Positions 8,478-18,905 are shown, counted from the stretch's first letter. The stretch: 34,455 nt of DNA from Acinetobacter towneri (GCF_001758345.1 NZ_MKQS01000021.1:1-34455); one strand, 5' to 3'. Notes: generated by a model from the sequence alone, not told the origin. Translations and numbers: made by a program.

Positions 8478-9683
8478 TTAAACACGTTCAATGATCAAAG
8501 CAATACCTTGACCGACACCAATACACATTGAACATAAACCGTATTTTCCGCCAGTTTGTTCAAGTTGGTTCAGTGCTGTAGTGACTAAACGTGCACCAGA
8601 TGCACCAAGTGGGTGACCCAAAGCAATTGCACCACCGTTTGGATTGACTTTCTCTGAACCATCTTCGATGCCTAAGTCGCGAGTACATGCTAACGCTTGA
8701 GCAGCAAAGGCTTCGTTCAGTTCAATCACGTCCATTTGTTCAATGGTTAAACCTGTTTGTGCCAACAATTTTTTGATCGCAGGCGCAGGACCAAAGCCCA
8801 TAATACGTGGTTCAACACCAACAACAGTTGAAGCAATGATTTTGGCACGTGGTTTTAAGCCGTGTTGTGCAACCGCTTCTTCAGAAGCAATCAGTAGGGC
8901 AGCCGCACCATCGTTAATACCTGACGCGTTACCTGCAGTCACAGTACCGTCTGCTTTTACCACTGGCTTTAATTTTGCCAATGCTTCTGCTGTGGTTGAT
9001 GCACGTGGATGTTCGTCTGCAGCAACAACGACAGGCTCGCCTTTACGTTGTGGAATTTCCACTGCAATAATTTCTTTGTCAAAGAAACCGCGTGCTTGTG
9101 CAGCAGCAGTACGTTGTTGGCTGGTTAGAGCAAACAAGTCTTGATCGGCGCGGTTAATATTGAACTGTTCCGCTACATTTTCAGCAGTTTGCGGCATAGT
9201 TTCTACGCCGTACATTTCTTTGAGTTTCGGGTTAATGAAACGCCAGCCCATTGTGGTGTCTTCAATTTTTTGACTACGACCATAAGCAGATTCTGATTTA
9301 CCCATCACAAATGGAGCGCGGCTCATTGATTCAACACCACCTGCAATAATCAGGTTTGCTTCACCTGCTTTAATTGCACGTGCGGCCATTGCAATTGCGT
9401 CTAGCGATGAACCACATAAACGGTTTACAGTGGTTGCTGGCACTTGGTACGGTAAACCTGCTAAAAGTGCAGACATACGACCCACGTTACGGTTGTCTTC
9501 ACCTGCTTGGTTGGCACAGCCGTAAATCACGTCATCAACTTGTTCCCAGTTTACAGATGGATTGCGTTGCATAAGTGCTTTGATCGGTAATGCGCCTAAG
9601 TCATCAGCACGGACTGGAGCTAAACCACCTGCATAACGACCAAATGGGGTACGGATGGCATCGACGATATATGCGTTTTTCAT
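8478..9683 (-). CDS. catF: 3-oxoadipyl-CoA thiolase
   Basis: This 401-residue thiolase splits 3-oxoadipyl-CoA with CoA into succinyl-CoA and acetyl-CoA, feeding the TCA cycle. The three thiolase signatures are present: nucleophile Cys90 in NRLCGSSLDA, His357 in GHPLGASG, and Cys387 in CSMCIGVGQG. The length fits the PcaF/CatF family. It sits between catJ and catD in the order known for the ADP1 catBCIJFD operon. The gaps on both sides (68 and 138 bp) are wider than elsewhere in the block and hold related palindromic repeats. Confidence 0.95.
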   Translation of the reverse strand: MKNAYIVDAIRTPFGRYAGGLAPVRADDLGALPIKALMQRNPSVNWEQVDDVIYGCANQAGEDNRNVGRMSALLAGLPYQVPATTVNRLCGSSLDAIAMAARAIKAGEANLIIAGGVESMSRAPFVMGKSESAYGRSQKIEDTTMGWRFINPKLKEMYGVETMPQTAENVAEQFNINRADQDLFALTSQQRTAAAQARGFFDKEIIAVEIPQRKGEPVVVAADEHPRASTTAEALAKLKPVVKADGTVTAGNASGINDGAAALLIASEEAVAQHGLKPRAKIIASTVVGVEPRIMGFGPAPAIKKLLAQTGLTIEQMDVIELNEAFAAQALACTRDLGIEDGSEKVNPNGGAIALGHPLGASGARLVTTALNQLEQTGGKYGLCSMCIGVGQGIALIIERV

Positions 9684-9710
9684 ATTTTATTTTCCAAATA
9701 TCTTAATCTC

Positions 9711-9801
9711 TCCCAACCTCCCTTTAAAAAAGGGAGGAGATTCCCACCTAAAATTACTTGATGGAAGTCCCCCTTTGAAAAAGGGGGATTTAGGGGGATT
9801 A
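9711..9801. repeat. Two G/C-rich palindromes between catJ and catF
   Basis: The first stem is CCTCCCTTT (9717-9725) with AAAGGGAGG (9729-9737) around AAA. The second is TCCCCCTTT (9768-9776) with AAAGGGGGA (9780-9788) around GAA, followed by TTTAGGGGGATT. The second is the inverted counterpart of the copy at 8434-8465. Neither is followed by a T-tract on the minus strand, so they more likely affect mRNA processing or decay than termination. Confidence 0.75.
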
Positions 9802-9821
9802 AAAATTATATTTAAAGACGA

Positions 9822-10475
9822 TTAAGCCTGAGTCGCATCAATCAGCTTTGCACCAGTCAATGACTGTAATTCTTCAAAGCTCAAGCCTTCAACTTTTTCA
9901 AGAACTTTCATACCTTCAGGAGTGACATCAATCACACACAAGTCTGTGTAAATGCGATCTACACACTTTAAGCCTGTAGCGGGATAAGTCAGTTCAGCTA
10001 CAATTTTAGCTTCGCCTTTTTTGGTGACGTGATCGGTTGTAATAAAGACTTTTTTTGCACCCACGGCCAAGTCCATTGCACCACCAACCGCAGGAATCGC
10101 GTCAGGAGCGCCAGTATGCCAATTTGCCAAGTCACCATTTTCAGCCACTTGGAAAGCACCCAATACTGCGATGTCTAAGTGACCGCCACGCATCATGGCA
10201 AATGAGTCACCATGGTGGAAGAATGAACCGCCTGTAAGCATGGTTACGAACTCTTTACCGGCATTGATTAATTCAGGGTCTTCTTCTCCTGCAGAAGGTG
10301 GTGGGCCAAAAGCCAATAAACCATTTTCAGAATGTAAGAATACGTCTTTTTCTGAAGACAGGTAGTTAGAAATTTTAGTTGGTAAGCCTATGCCAAGGTT
10401 AACATAAGCACCGTCTGGAATGTCTTGTGCCACACGTTCAGCGATTTGATCACGTGTTAATTTGGTATAGCGCAT
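9822..10475 (-). CDS. catJ: 3-oxoadipate CoA-transferase subunit B
   Basis: This 217-residue beta subunit of the succinyl-CoA:3-oxoadipate CoA-transferase works with CatI to activate 3-oxoadipate. The catalytic glutamate is Glu50 in the family motif SENGLLAFGP, and GLPTKISNYL lies before it. I chose the ATG at 10475 because GGAGAAC lies 3 bp before it and the protein then begins MRYTKLTRDQIA, as in the family. The longer frame from 10538 would overlap catI and adds unrelated residues. The gap to catI is 22 bp, so the two subunits are probably co-translated. Confidence 0.93.
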   Translation of the reverse strand: MRYTKLTRDQIAERVAQDIPDGAYVNLGIGLPTKISNYLSSEKDVFLHSENGLLAFGPPPSAGEEDPELINAGKEFVTMLTGGSFFHHGDSFAMMRGGHLDIAVLGAFQVAENGDLANWHTGAPDAIPAVGGAMDLAVGAKKVFITTDHVTKKGEAKIVAELTYPATGLKCVDRIYTDLCVIDVTPEGMKVLEKVEGLSFEELQSLTGAKLIDATQA

Positions 10476-10497
10476 GATGTTCTCCTTCATGTGACAG

Positions 10498-11184
10498 TTA
10501 TGCAGATTGTTCAGGTTGTTTTGCGCCAACGGCAACAACGTGCTGAACGAAAATACCCGGAGTGATGATGTGTTCAGGATCTAACGCGCCTAACTCAACC
10601 ACTTCAGAAACCTGTGCAATCGTCACATCGGCAGCCATCGCCATGATTGGTCCAAAGTTACGTGCAGATTTACGGTACACCAAGTTACCCCAACGATCAC
10701 CTTGCTGTGCTTTAATTAAAGCAAAGTCTGCGCGGATTGGATTTTCAAGTACGTAGTCTTTACCTTCATACTTTAGGGTGGGTTTGCCTTCAGCAAGCAA
10801 AGTACCAAAACCTGTAGGGGTATAGATTGGACCGAGACCCATACCTGCAGCCTGAATACGGCATGCCAAGTTACCTTGTGGCACAAGTTCAAGCTCGATT
10901 TTGCCTGCGCGGTAAAGTTCATCAAATACCCAAGAGTCAGACTGACGTGGGAATGAACAGATGATTTTACGTACTGCGCCAGCTTTTAATAGCTTTGCTA
11001 AACCGTAGTCACCATTACCTGCGTTGTTGTTTACAATAATTAAATCTTTGATGCCAAGTTCAATCAAACCATCAATGAGTTCCGCTGGCTGACCTGCGGT
11101 ACCAAAACCACCAATCATGATGGTTGAACCATCTTTAATTTGCGAAAGGACTTCTGTTAAAGAAGTTTGACTTTTATCAATCAT
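10498..11184 (-). CDS. catI: 3-oxoadipate CoA-transferase subunit A
   Basis: This 228-residue alpha subunit of the 3-oxoadipate CoA-transferase shows the N-terminal glycine loop MIGGFGTAGQP (23-33) and the CoA-transferase core with NNNAGNGDYGLAKLL and PTGFGTLLAEG. Its ATG lies inside the end of benE, giving an 8-bp overlap (11177-11184). Its ribosome site, AGGA, is within benE's coding tail. That layout couples catI translation to benE and ties the second cat block to the ben block. In ADP1, by contrast, catI follows catC. Confidence 0.94.
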   Translation of the reverse strand: MIDKSQTSLTEVLSQIKDGSTIMIGGFGTAGQPAELIDGLIELGIKDLIIVNNNAGNGDYGLAKLLKAGAVRKIICSFPRQSDSWVFDELYRAGKIELELVPQGNLACRIQAAGMGLGPIYTPTGFGTLLAEGKPTLKYEGKDYVLENPIRADFALIKAQQGDRWGNLVYRKSARNFGPIMAMAADVTIAQVSEVVELGALDPEHIITPGIFVQHVVAVGAKQPEQSA

Positions 11185-12433
11185 AATGTGTCCTAGACAA
11201 TTGCCTGTCCATTAACTTTTGGAACTTTGAGTTGAAGGTAGGGGGGGCGGTTGAGCTGTTACGTTTGGTTAATACCCAATGTGCGATCAAACCAATACAG
11301 ATACCCCAAAATACAGAACTTAGCCCTAAAAACTGCATACCAGAGGCGGTTGCTAAAAAGGTGATGAGGGCCGCATCACGCTGTGATTCTTTACTCATTG
11401 CCACTGAAATATTGGTAGCAATTGCACCCAAAAGTGCAAGTCCAGCTAAAGCTGCAATCAGTTCTTTAGGCAATAGGCTAAATAGCATGACAATGCTACC
11501 CGCAAATAACCCACCTAAAATATAGAAAATACCGTTGGCAACACCTGCAATGTATCGCTTTTCTTTCAGTTCGTGCGCATCTTTACCTAAGCACAATGCC
11601 GCGGTAATAGAGGCTAGTACAATGGTAATGCCTCCCACACATGCAACGGCAAGAGAAGCCATACTGGTCGCACTAATAATAGGCTTAGCAGGCATGTCAT
11701 AACCGCTAATTTTAATAATTGCCATACCGGGTAAAAACTGCCCAGACAAGCTGACTAAAATTAAAGGTAATGCCAAGTTTAAGGTTGAACTCCACGTCCA
11801 TTCAGGAGCAATAAACTGTGGAATTGCTAAAGTAAAATTGGTGGTCACTGGGTTAATTTGACCGAGCATTAAGCTCAGTATAATGCCTGCAGCAAGCACC
11901 CAAATCATGGCATAACGTGGACTAAAACGCTTTGCCAATAAAAATACCGCCAGCATCCCAAATACAATGTATGGCAGAGTATTGGTTGCACTAAATAGGC
12001 CTAAACCAAATTGAACCAAGATACCTGCCATCATGCCTGCTGCGACTTCTTGCGGAATCCACGACAGGAGTTTGTCAAAATATCCTGTGATTCCAACCAA
12101 GAAAATCACCACAGCAGAGGTAATGTAGGCTGCAACAGCTTCATTCAGGCTAATATCGGGAAACAGAGTGACCAGCAATGCGGTACCAGGTGCTGACCAA
12201 GCGGTAACCACAGGCACTTTGTATTTAATGGATAAAAAGATACCTGCGACAGCAGCACCAATAGAAATTCCCCAAATCCATGAAATCATCATGTCTGGGG
12301 AAACGTGGGCTTGCTGTGCTGCTTGGAAAAAGATGATCAATGGTCCTGAATAAGAGATCAGCACTGCTAAAAACCCTGCAACAGTGGCTGAAATTGACCA
12401 GTCATTTTTTAAAGTTTGGAACAGGTGACTCAT
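11177..12433 (-). CDS. benE: Benzoate transporter BenE (inner membrane)
   Basis: This 418-residue integral membrane protein of the BenE family has about 12 hydrophobic segments, beginning MSHLFQTLKNDWSISATVAG. It includes the family stretch WSAPGTALLVTLFPDISLNEA and VSLSGQFLPGMAIIK. BenE proteins are proposed benzoate:H+ symporters. I chose the ATG at 12433 because AGGAGG lies 10 bp before it; the upstream TTG at 12457 would place that site inside the gene. It follows benD by 59 bp and overlaps catI by 8 bp. It gives the operon a second uptake route besides BenK. Confidence 0.93.
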   Translation of the reverse strand: MSHLFQTLKNDWSISATVAGFLAVLISYSGPLIIFFQAAQQAHVSPDMMISWIWGISIGAAVAGIFLSIKYKVPVVTAWSAPGTALLVTLFPDISLNEAVAAYITSAVVIFLVGITGYFDKLLSWIPQEVAAGMMAGILVQFGLGLFSATNTLPYIVFGMLAVFLLAKRFSPRYAMIWVLAAGIILSLMLGQINPVTTNFTLAIPQFIAPEWTWSSTLNLALPLILVSLSGQFLPGMAIIKISGYDMPAKPIISATSMASLAVACVGGITIVLASITAALCLGKDAHELKEKRYIAGVANGIFYILGGLFAGSIVMLFSLLPKELIAALAGLALLGAIATNISVAMSKESQRDAALITFLATASGMQFLGLSSVFWGICIGLIAHWVLTKRNSSTAPPTFNSKFQKLMDRQLSRTHYD

Positions 12434-12492
12434 TGACGATTTGCCTCCTTGCGTCAAGCAATGATCCTGTAGAAGTTGGTCATGATCTTGGC

Positions 12493-13278
12493 TTAACCCT
12501 GATCACCACCACCTACAGGTACAACAGTGCCTGTGATGTACGATGATTCATCAGAAGCAAGGAATAGAATCGCATTCACTTGTTCCTGAATGGTGCCGTA
12601 GCGACCCATGAATGTACGATCAATTGTTTGATCGACCACTTGCTGCATCCACGCTTTTTCATTTTCAGACAATGGATTGGCATTGCGAGGCACTTTACGT
12701 GGTGGTGCTTCTGTACCACCAGTTGCAATGGCATTGACACGAATACCATCTTTGGCATGTTCAAAGGCGAGGGAAGCAGTTAAAGCGTTCACACCACCTT
12801 TAGACGCTGAATATGGCACGCGGTGAATACCACGAGTTGCAATAGAAGATACGTTTACGATTGTACCTTTTTGATTTTTAATCATTTCTGGAAGTACTGC
12901 ACGGCAGCACCACATCGTCGGAAATAATGAGCGGTTCACTTCCTTAATGATTTCTTCTTCAGAAAATTCTTCAAAAGGTTTCATCCAAATTGCACCGCCT
13001 ACGTTGTTAATCAGCACATCAACACGACCGTAGATTTCAAGTGCTTTAGCAACCACAGATTCTGCATCTGCAAAAGTTTCAAGGTTGGCTTTTACGGTTA
13101 CTGCATCGCCACCATGTTCTTCAATTTCAGCCAACACTTCTTCTACATAGGGAGAAAGGTCAGCCATAACGACTTGGGCACCTTCACTCGCCACTTGTAA
13201 AGCCACACCGCGACCAATGCCTTGAGCGGCACCAGTCACGATTACAACTTTCTTTTCAAATCTTTTTGCACGGTTCAT
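12493..13278 (-). CDS. benD: 1,6-dihydroxycyclohexa-2,4-diene-1-carboxylate dehydrogenase
   Basis: This 261-residue short-chain dehydrogenase oxidises and decarboxylates the cis-diol made by BenABC to catechol, with NAD+. The cofactor loop TGAAQGIG is at 15-22 and NNVGG at 91-95. The catalytic Ser is in NVSSIATRG (~144-145), with Tyr156 and Lys160 in the YSASK motif. AGGAGCATCAA before the ATG gives a strong ribosome site. It lies 24 bp after benC and 59 bp before benE, in the usual ben order. Confidence 0.94.
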   Translation of the reverse strand: MNRAKRFEKKVVIVTGAAQGIGRGVALQVASEGAQVVMADLSPYVEEVLAEIEEHGGDAVTVKANLETFADAESVVAKALEIYGRVDVLINNVGGAIWMKPFEEFSEEEIIKEVNRSLFPTMWCCRAVLPEMIKNQKGTIVNVSSIATRGIHRVPYSASKGGVNALTASLAFEHAKDGIRVNAIATGGTEAPPRKVPRNANPLSENEKAWMQQVVDQTIDRTFMGRYGTIQEQVNAILFLASDESSYITGTVVPVGGGDQG

Positions 13279-13302
13279 TTGATGCTCCTACAGCGGGTCA
13301 AC

Positions 13303-14358
<1,056 letters not shown>

Positions 14359-14381
14359 TCAGCCAAATTCCATCTGGCTGA
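14359..14381 (-). other. Intercistronic hairpin between benB and benC
   Basis: TCAGCCA and TGGCTGA form a 7-bp stem around a 9-base loop. The transcript continues into purine-rich sequence, not a U-tract, so a terminator is unlikely. It may mark an RNase processing or mRNA-stability site that adjusts oxygenase to reductase levels. Confidence 0.5.
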
Positions 14382-14413
14382 AAGGTTTTACCTAGCTGTA
14401 AATCTATACAGTC

Positions 14414-14905
14414 TTAGAGGTGATAAATATCGATTACTTGGTTGATATAATCGTTTTTCAGCACCACGTACTTGCTTAAAATTTGTGGTTTGTCGCCAGA
14501 AAAATCGATTTCATAGCGTGACATCCCAAAATAGCTGTAGTTAGTTTTGTAACGGAAACTTAAAGTGTTCCAGTTAAAACGTACAGTGACTTTATCGCCT
14601 TCACGTTCCACAATTTCAATATTGCTAATGTTGTGGCTGGTACGTGTATCAGGCATGGTCGCAGATGAGCGTTCAGTCTTGATACGGAATACACGGTCTT
14701 CTAAACCTTGACGGTCTGGATAGTAAATCAAGGAAATTTCGGACTGTGGATCTTCAGTTAAAGTGTCATTGTCATCCCATGCAGGCATCCAGAAAGATGC
14801 ATTAGGGGCATAGCACTGTAGCCAGTCATCCCATTGCTCATCATCTAAAAAGCGGGCTTCCTGATACAGGAACTGTGCAATGTTTTCTAAAGTGATGTCG
14901 CTCAT
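14414..14905 (-). CDS. benB: Benzoate 1,2-dioxygenase small (beta) subunit
   Basis: This 163-residue structural beta subunit belongs to the ring-hydroxylating dioxygenase family (NTF2-like fold), with the typical N-terminus [16 protein letters not shown] and W(D)DWLQCYA. The beta subunit supports the alpha3beta3 oxygenase and carries no metal site. Its ATG overlaps the benA stop in an ATGA arrangement (14902-14905), with GGAGAAACC just upstream inside benA. That is the sign of translational coupling for a 1:1 complex. Confidence 0.94.
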   Translation of the reverse strand: MSDITLENIAQFLYQEARFLDDEQWDDWLQCYAPNASFWMPAWDDNDTLTEDPQSEISLIYYPDRQGLEDRVFRIKTERSSATMPDTRTSHNISNIEIVEREGDKVTVRFNWNTLSFRYKTNYSYFGMSRYEIDFSGDKPQILSKYVVLKNDYINQVIDIYHL

Positions 14906-16290
14906 GCGGTTTCTCCTTCAGTGTTTGCAGCAATTTCTTTTTCAGTCGCAATACCTTTTTTGATTAGATCTAACCAATGTTGGTGCTGTGAAAGATATAA
15001 ACCTTCGTCTTCAGTTTTAATACCTGAAAGTTTTGGTTTTAAACCGATTTCGTTTGCAGCATCGTCTGGACCTTGGATCCAATGCTTAGAACCACGGCAC
15101 ATATCGTTCCACTCAAGTGCGATACCTGCGTAGCCAACTTGACATGCACGGAATTCTTCAAGATCGTCTGGTGTAGCCATACCTGATGCGTTAAAGAAGT
15201 CTTCGTACTGACGAATACGGCGTGCGCGTGCTTCTGGCTCTTCACCGACTGGACCGATACAGTAAATCGTCACTTCAGTCTTATCGACAGAAAGAGGACG
15301 TAACACACGAATTTGTGAACCGAACTGATCCATGAAGTACACGTTTGGATAGATACACAAGTTACGTGAACGCTCGATCATCCATTTCGCCATTGCTTCA
15401 CCGAATTGCTCGGTGTATTCGTTTTTCTTGGCAAAGTTAGGACGGTCTTCTGGGTTAGCCCATTGCGTCCAAAGGAGCATGTGACCATTTTCAAAGCCGT
15501 AAGAACCACCGCCTTGTTTGCCCCATGAACCTGCGCTCATAGCACGAATATTGTCGCCAGCTTCTTTTTCTTTACGTTGCTGAGTCGTTGCAGCGTAGTT
15601 CCAGTGTACTGCAGACACGTGGTAACCATCGGCACCGTTTTCAGCAGTTAACTTCCAGTTACCTTCATAAGTGTAAGTAGAAGAACCACGTAAAACTTCA
15701 AGACCTTGTTGTGATTGCCCCACAATCATGTCAATGATTTTAGTTGCTTCACCTAAGTATTCTTCTAAAGAAGGAACATCTGGGTTCAAGCTACCAAACA
15801 AGAAACCTTTATAGCTTTCAAAACGGGCAACTTTTTTCAAGTCGTGTGAACCGTCTTTGTTGAAGCAATCTGAATAACCTGCATCTGCTGGGTCTTTCAC
15901 TTTTAACAACTTACCAGAGTTGTTAAAAGTCCAACCGTGGAATGGGCAAGTATAAGTTGCTTTGTTACCACGCTTGTAACGACATAACTGTGCACCACGG
16001 TGTGAACACGCATTGATCATGGCATTCAATTCTCCATTGCGGTTACGCGCAATGATGATTGGCTGACGACCAATATAAGTGGTGTAGTAGTCATTGTTGT
16101 TTGGAATTTGGCTTTCGTGTGCCAAATAAACCCAGTTGCCTTCAAAAATGTATTTCATTTCTAGGTCAAACAAGGCTTGGTCTGTGAATACTGAGCGGTG
16201 TAGTTTAAATTCACCAGATTCAAAATCATCAACCAATAGCTCATCAATGCGGTCTAAGTGGCTGGTGTTAATTACAGGAATACGAGGCAT
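14902..16290 (-). CDS. benA: Benzoate 1,2-dioxygenase large (alpha) subunit
   Basis: This 462-residue catalytic alpha subunit of the Rieske dioxygenase turns benzoate into the cis-1,2-dihydrodiol carboxylate. The Rieske 2Fe-2S ligands are Cys95 and His97 (ACSHRGA) and Cys115 and His118 (CPFHGW). The mononuclear iron site lies in [12 protein letters not shown]: His224 and His229, with Asp221 as the bridging aspartate. I chose the ATG at 16290 ([16 protein letters not shown]) because GGAGAAAGGAC precedes it and the N-terminus matches BenA of ADP1 as I remember it. A longer frame to 16311 has no such site. It follows catA by 88 bp with no promoter or BenM box seen. Confidence 0.96.
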   Translation of the reverse strand: MPRIPVINTSHLDRIDELLVDDFESGEFKLHRSVFTDQALFDLEMKYIFEGNWVYLAHESQIPNNNDYYTTYIGRQPIIIARNRNGELNAMINACSHRGAQLCRYKRGNKATYTCPFHGWTFNNSGKLLKVKDPADAGYSDCFNKDGSHDLKKVARFESYKGFLFGSLNPDVPSLEEYLGEATKIIDMIVGQSQQGLEVLRGSSTYTYEGNWKLTAENGADGYHVSAVHWNYAATTQQRKEKEAGDNIRAMSAGSWGKQGGGSYGFENGHMLLWTQWANPEDRPNFAKKNEYTEQFGEAMAKWMIERSRNLCIYPNVYFMDQFGSQIRVLRPLSVDKTEVTIYCIGPVGEEPEARARRIRQYEDFFNASGMATPDDLEEFRACQVGYAGIALEWNDMCRGSKHWIQGPDDAANEIGLKPKLSGIKTEDEGLYLSQHQHWLDLIKKGIATEKEIAANTEGETA

Positions 16291-16378
16291 GTCCTTTCTC
16301 CGGCTGTCCAATGAGGGGCAGTCAATCGGGAAGTGCCTGATTTATATTCAAGACACGTCCCGCTTTCCTTTTTGGGAA

Positions 16379-17299
16379 TTAAGCGCTTGCGCGACGACGG
16401 TCGACTTCAGTGCTAGGCGCGTTTTCTTTTTCTTTCACAAGTTCAATATTGAACTGGATGTGTTTGAAAGGACCCTTTAGGCCACGGCGTGCAATTTCAG
16501 CTTCATCAGTTACATCAACAGCGGTTGCAACAAGGCCTTCTCGTGTAGCGAATGCAAAGTCATCCCACAGGTATTTATCACCCTCAATGTTGAATTGAGT
16601 AGTCAGTTTGCGGTAACCCGGTGCAGATACGAAATAGTGCACATGAGATGGGCGGTTACCATGACGGCCTAATTTGTCCAATACGAACTGAGTAGTACCT
16701 TCTGGTGGGCATCCATAACCAACTGGCATTGTAGTCAGTGCAACATATTTACCATCTTGGTCAGTGAAAATAGAGCGACGCAGATTGAAGTCAGACTGTG
16801 ACTTATCAAAGAATGAGTAGTTACCCAAGCTGTTGGCGTGCCAAACTTCAACTTTAGCGCCTTCAATAATATTGCCTTCGGTATCAGTTACAGTACCTTC
16901 GATGATTAGAGTCGGGATTTTACCTTCTTCAGAACCATCATCCATACGTGCAAAGCCAACTGATTCAGGTGCGCCTGCTACATAAAGTGGACCTTCAATA
17001 GTCCGTGGTGTGCCACCGGTGATACCTGCTTTAGCATCAGCTTCATCTGCACGCAAGTCCAAGTAGTGCTCTAGCCCTAAGCCTGCAGCTAATAGACCTA
17101 ACTCATTTGCTTGGCCCGCATCCGTAAAGTATTCCAAACCTTTCCAAAGCTCAGTTTGAGAAATATCAAGATCTTCAATCGCCTGGAACAGGTCACCTAA
17201 CAAGCGCACAACAATCTGTTGTACTCGCTCATCTACAGGACCAGTCGCAGTATCGACGTTAATTTTCTTAACTAATACATCAATTTCTTGGCGGTTCAT
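16379..17299 (-). CDS. catA: Catechol 1,2-dioxygenase (intradiol)
   Basis: This 306-residue Fe(III) enzyme cleaves catechol between its hydroxyls to cis,cis-muconate, the co-inducer of the pathway. The four iron ligands are visible: Tyr161 in GNYSFFD, Tyr195 in VGYGCP, and His219 and His221 in RPSHVHYF. An N-terminal helical dimerisation domain (~1-100) precedes TIEGPLYVAGAP. AGGAGCAATAGT gives the ribosome site. It sits between catC and benA, 152 bp after catC. In ADP1 catA is apart from catBCIJFD and from ben, so its place here is unusual. Confidence 0.96.
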   Translation of the reverse strand: MNRQEIDVLVKKINVDTATGPVDERVQQIVVRLLGDLFQAIEDLDISQTELWKGLEYFTDAGQANELGLLAAGLGLEHYLDLRADEADAKAGITGGTPRTIEGPLYVAGAPESVGFARMDDGSEEGKIPTLIIEGTVTDTEGNIIEGAKVEVWHANSLGNYSFFDKSQSDFNLRRSIFTDQDGKYVALTTMPVGYGCPPEGTTQFVLDKLGRHGNRPSHVHYFVSAPGYRKLTTQFNIEGDKYLWDDFAFATREGLVATAVDVTDEAEIARRGLKGPFKHIQFNIELVKEKENAPSTEVDRRRASA

Positions 17300-17414
17300 A
17301 CTATTGCTCCTAAAACTATGTTTTTCATATTTTAGTGGCGCATCTTTAGCTTTATTAGCTGGCTAAATTTGGCTGGCCACAATCCCTTGTTGCAGTACTT
17401 TCTGTTTGGCTTTT

Positions 17415-17442
17415 GGATGAGAAATCTTGCGATTCCTCATCC
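17415..17442 (-). other. 12-bp hairpin with GCAA tetraloop between catC and catA
   Basis: On the minus-strand RNA, GGAUGAGGAAUC pairs with GAUUUCUCAUCC (one G-U pair) around the stable GNRA loop GCAA. It lies 10-37 bp past the catC stop. What follows in the transcript is AAAAGCCAAACAG, not a U-run, so it is more likely a processing or stability element than a terminator. Confidence 0.65.
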
Positions 17443-17451
17443 GGTAATCAA

Positions 17452-17742
17452 TTAACTGTCATCCTCTCGAACTGAAGATGGATGACGGTTTAATGGCATC
17501 ACTTCAATATTCATGTATGGGTAGAGCGGTAGACCTTGTAAAATGTTGTGAAGTTCTTCGTTGCTCTCAACATCAAAAATACTGATGTTTGAATACTGGC
17601 CAGTAATACGCCAAATATGACGCCATTTACCTTGACGCTGTAATTCCTGTGAATATGCTTTTTCAACGACTTTAATTTCGTTTGCAGTTTCTGCTGGCAT
17701 ATCCAATGGAATGTTTACATCCATACGTACATGGAAAAGCAT
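17452..17742 (-). CDS. catC: Muconolactone delta-isomerase
   Basis: This 96-residue cytoplasmic enzyme shifts the double bond of muconolactone to give 3-oxoadipate enol-lactone. Length and sequence (MLFHVRMDVNIPLDMP at the start, RQGKWRHIWRITGQYSN in the middle, LPLYPYMNIEVMPLNRHPSS near the end) are typical of the family, which forms a ferredoxin-like decamer. AGGAGAAACTT before the ATG gives a strong ribosome site. It is 13 bp after catB, so they are co-transcribed. Confidence 0.95.
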   Translation of the reverse strand: MLFHVRMDVNIPLDMPAETANEIKVVEKAYSQELQRQGKWRHIWRITGQYSNISIFDVESNEELHNILQGLPLYPYMNIEVMPLNRHPSSVREDDS

Positions 17743-17755
17743 AAGTTTCTCCTAA

Positions 17756-18865
17756 TTACTGACGACGCAAGTTGTCAATTTTGTCTTCATCCAACTCAAC
17801 GCCTAAACCCGCACCTGATGGAAGGTGTAACTCAAAGTCTTGGTATTGAAGTGGGGTTTTTAAAATTTCTTCGGTCAGTAGTAATGGACCAAATAATTCT
17901 GTGCCATAAGTTAAATTCTGGAAGGTCGAGAACACATGCGCAGATGCAATCGTGCCTACAGGACCCTCAAGCATGGTGCCGCCATAAAGGTCAATACCTG
18001 CCAATTGTGCAACTGTGGCTACTTCACAGCCTTCAAGCAGACCAGCAGATTGGGCAACTTTGACTGCAAATACAGATGCAGCATGACGTTTTGCCAACTG
18101 ATAAGCACTTTGTGGGCCTGTTAACGATTCATCTGCCATGATGGCAATATCAAATTTGCGCGTTAGACGCTCCATGGCATCAATGTTGTCAATTGCGCAT
18201 GGTTGTTCAATTAAGTCGACACCGCCATCTTGTAAAAGCTGGATGCCTTTAATTGCGTCAAGCTCTGACCAAGCACGGTTTACGTCTACACGAATAGAAA
18301 CGTCTTTACCTAAAGCTTGTTTAATAGCTAATACGTGTTCTACATCTTGCTCTACTGGGCGTGAACCGATTTTGAGCTTGAAGGTGTGGTGACGTTTTGC
18401 TGTAATCATTTTTTGTGCTTCAGCAATGTCTTTTTCTGTATCGCCAGATGCAAGTACCCATAAAACAGGAACCGAGTTGCGTAAGCGACCACCTAAAATT
18501 TCGCTTAAAGGTTGGTTTAAGCGCTGTGCTTGAATATCTAATAAAGCAGTTTGAATGGCACACTTCGCGAAACGGTTACCATTAATATTCTTTTTAATGA
18601 CCTGTAAAGTTTGCGCAACATTTAAGCCAGCTAAAGTTTTTAGCAATGGTGCGAAATATGTTTCAATATTGGTTTTCACACTTTCTGGGCTTTCTTCACC
18701 ATAGCCCAAGCCACCAATCGTGGTTGCTTCGCCCCAGCCAACAAAACCATCTTCAGTGGTGATTTTGACTAATACCAGAGTTTGGGTTTGCATGGTTGCA
18801 ACAGCCATCTTGTGTGGACGGATGGTTGGTATTTCCAGCAGCAAAGTTTCTACTGACTTATACAT
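17756..18865 (-). CDS. catB: Muconate cycloisomerase I
   Basis: This 369-residue enolase-superfamily enzyme cyclises cis,cis-muconate to muconolactone using Mn2+ or Mg2+. The active-site lysines are Lys163 and Lys165 in TFKLKIG and Lys269 in FAVKVAQ. The metal ligands are Asp194 (RVDVNRAW), Glu220 (LIEQP) and Asp245 (MADES). The lid loop GGLGYGEES is at 51-59. It is the first gene of the twelve-gene operon, and its promoter region is shared with the divergent regulator. AAGGGC precedes the ATG. Confidence 0.96.
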   Translation of the reverse strand: MYKSVETLLLEIPTIRPHKMAVATMQTQTLVLVKITTEDGFVGWGEATTIGGLGYGEESPESVKTNIETYFAPLLKTLAGLNVAQTLQVIKKNINGNRFAKCAIQTALLDIQAQRLNQPLSEILGGRLRNSVPVLWVLASGDTEKDIAEAQKMITAKRHHTFKLKIGSRPVEQDVEHVLAIKQALGKDVSIRVDVNRAWSELDAIKGIQLLQDGGVDLIEQPCAIDNIDAMERLTRKFDIAIMADESLTGPQSAYQLAKRHAASVFAVKVAQSAGLLEGCEVATVAQLAGIDLYGGTMLEGPVGTIASAHVFSTFQNLTYGTELFGPLLLTEEILKTPLQYQDFELHLPSGAGLGVELDEDKIDNLRRQ

Positions 18866-18905
18866 GGTTTGCCCTTCATGTCATTGCTTTATTACATCTT
18901 GTGAT

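Noticed and set aside
9717-9788. The G/C-rich stems between catJ and catF as terminators
   Set aside because: No T-tract follows on the transcribed strand, and catF and catD are needed in the same pathway; repeat elements are the better reading.
10476-10538. Longer catJ start overlapping catI
   Set aside because: The extra 21 residues are not family-like, and a good ribosome site (GGAGAAC) precedes the ATG at 10475.
12434-12457. Longer benE start at a TTG
   Set aside because: It would place the AGGAGG ribosome site inside the coding sequence; the ATG at 12433 fits the family N-terminus.
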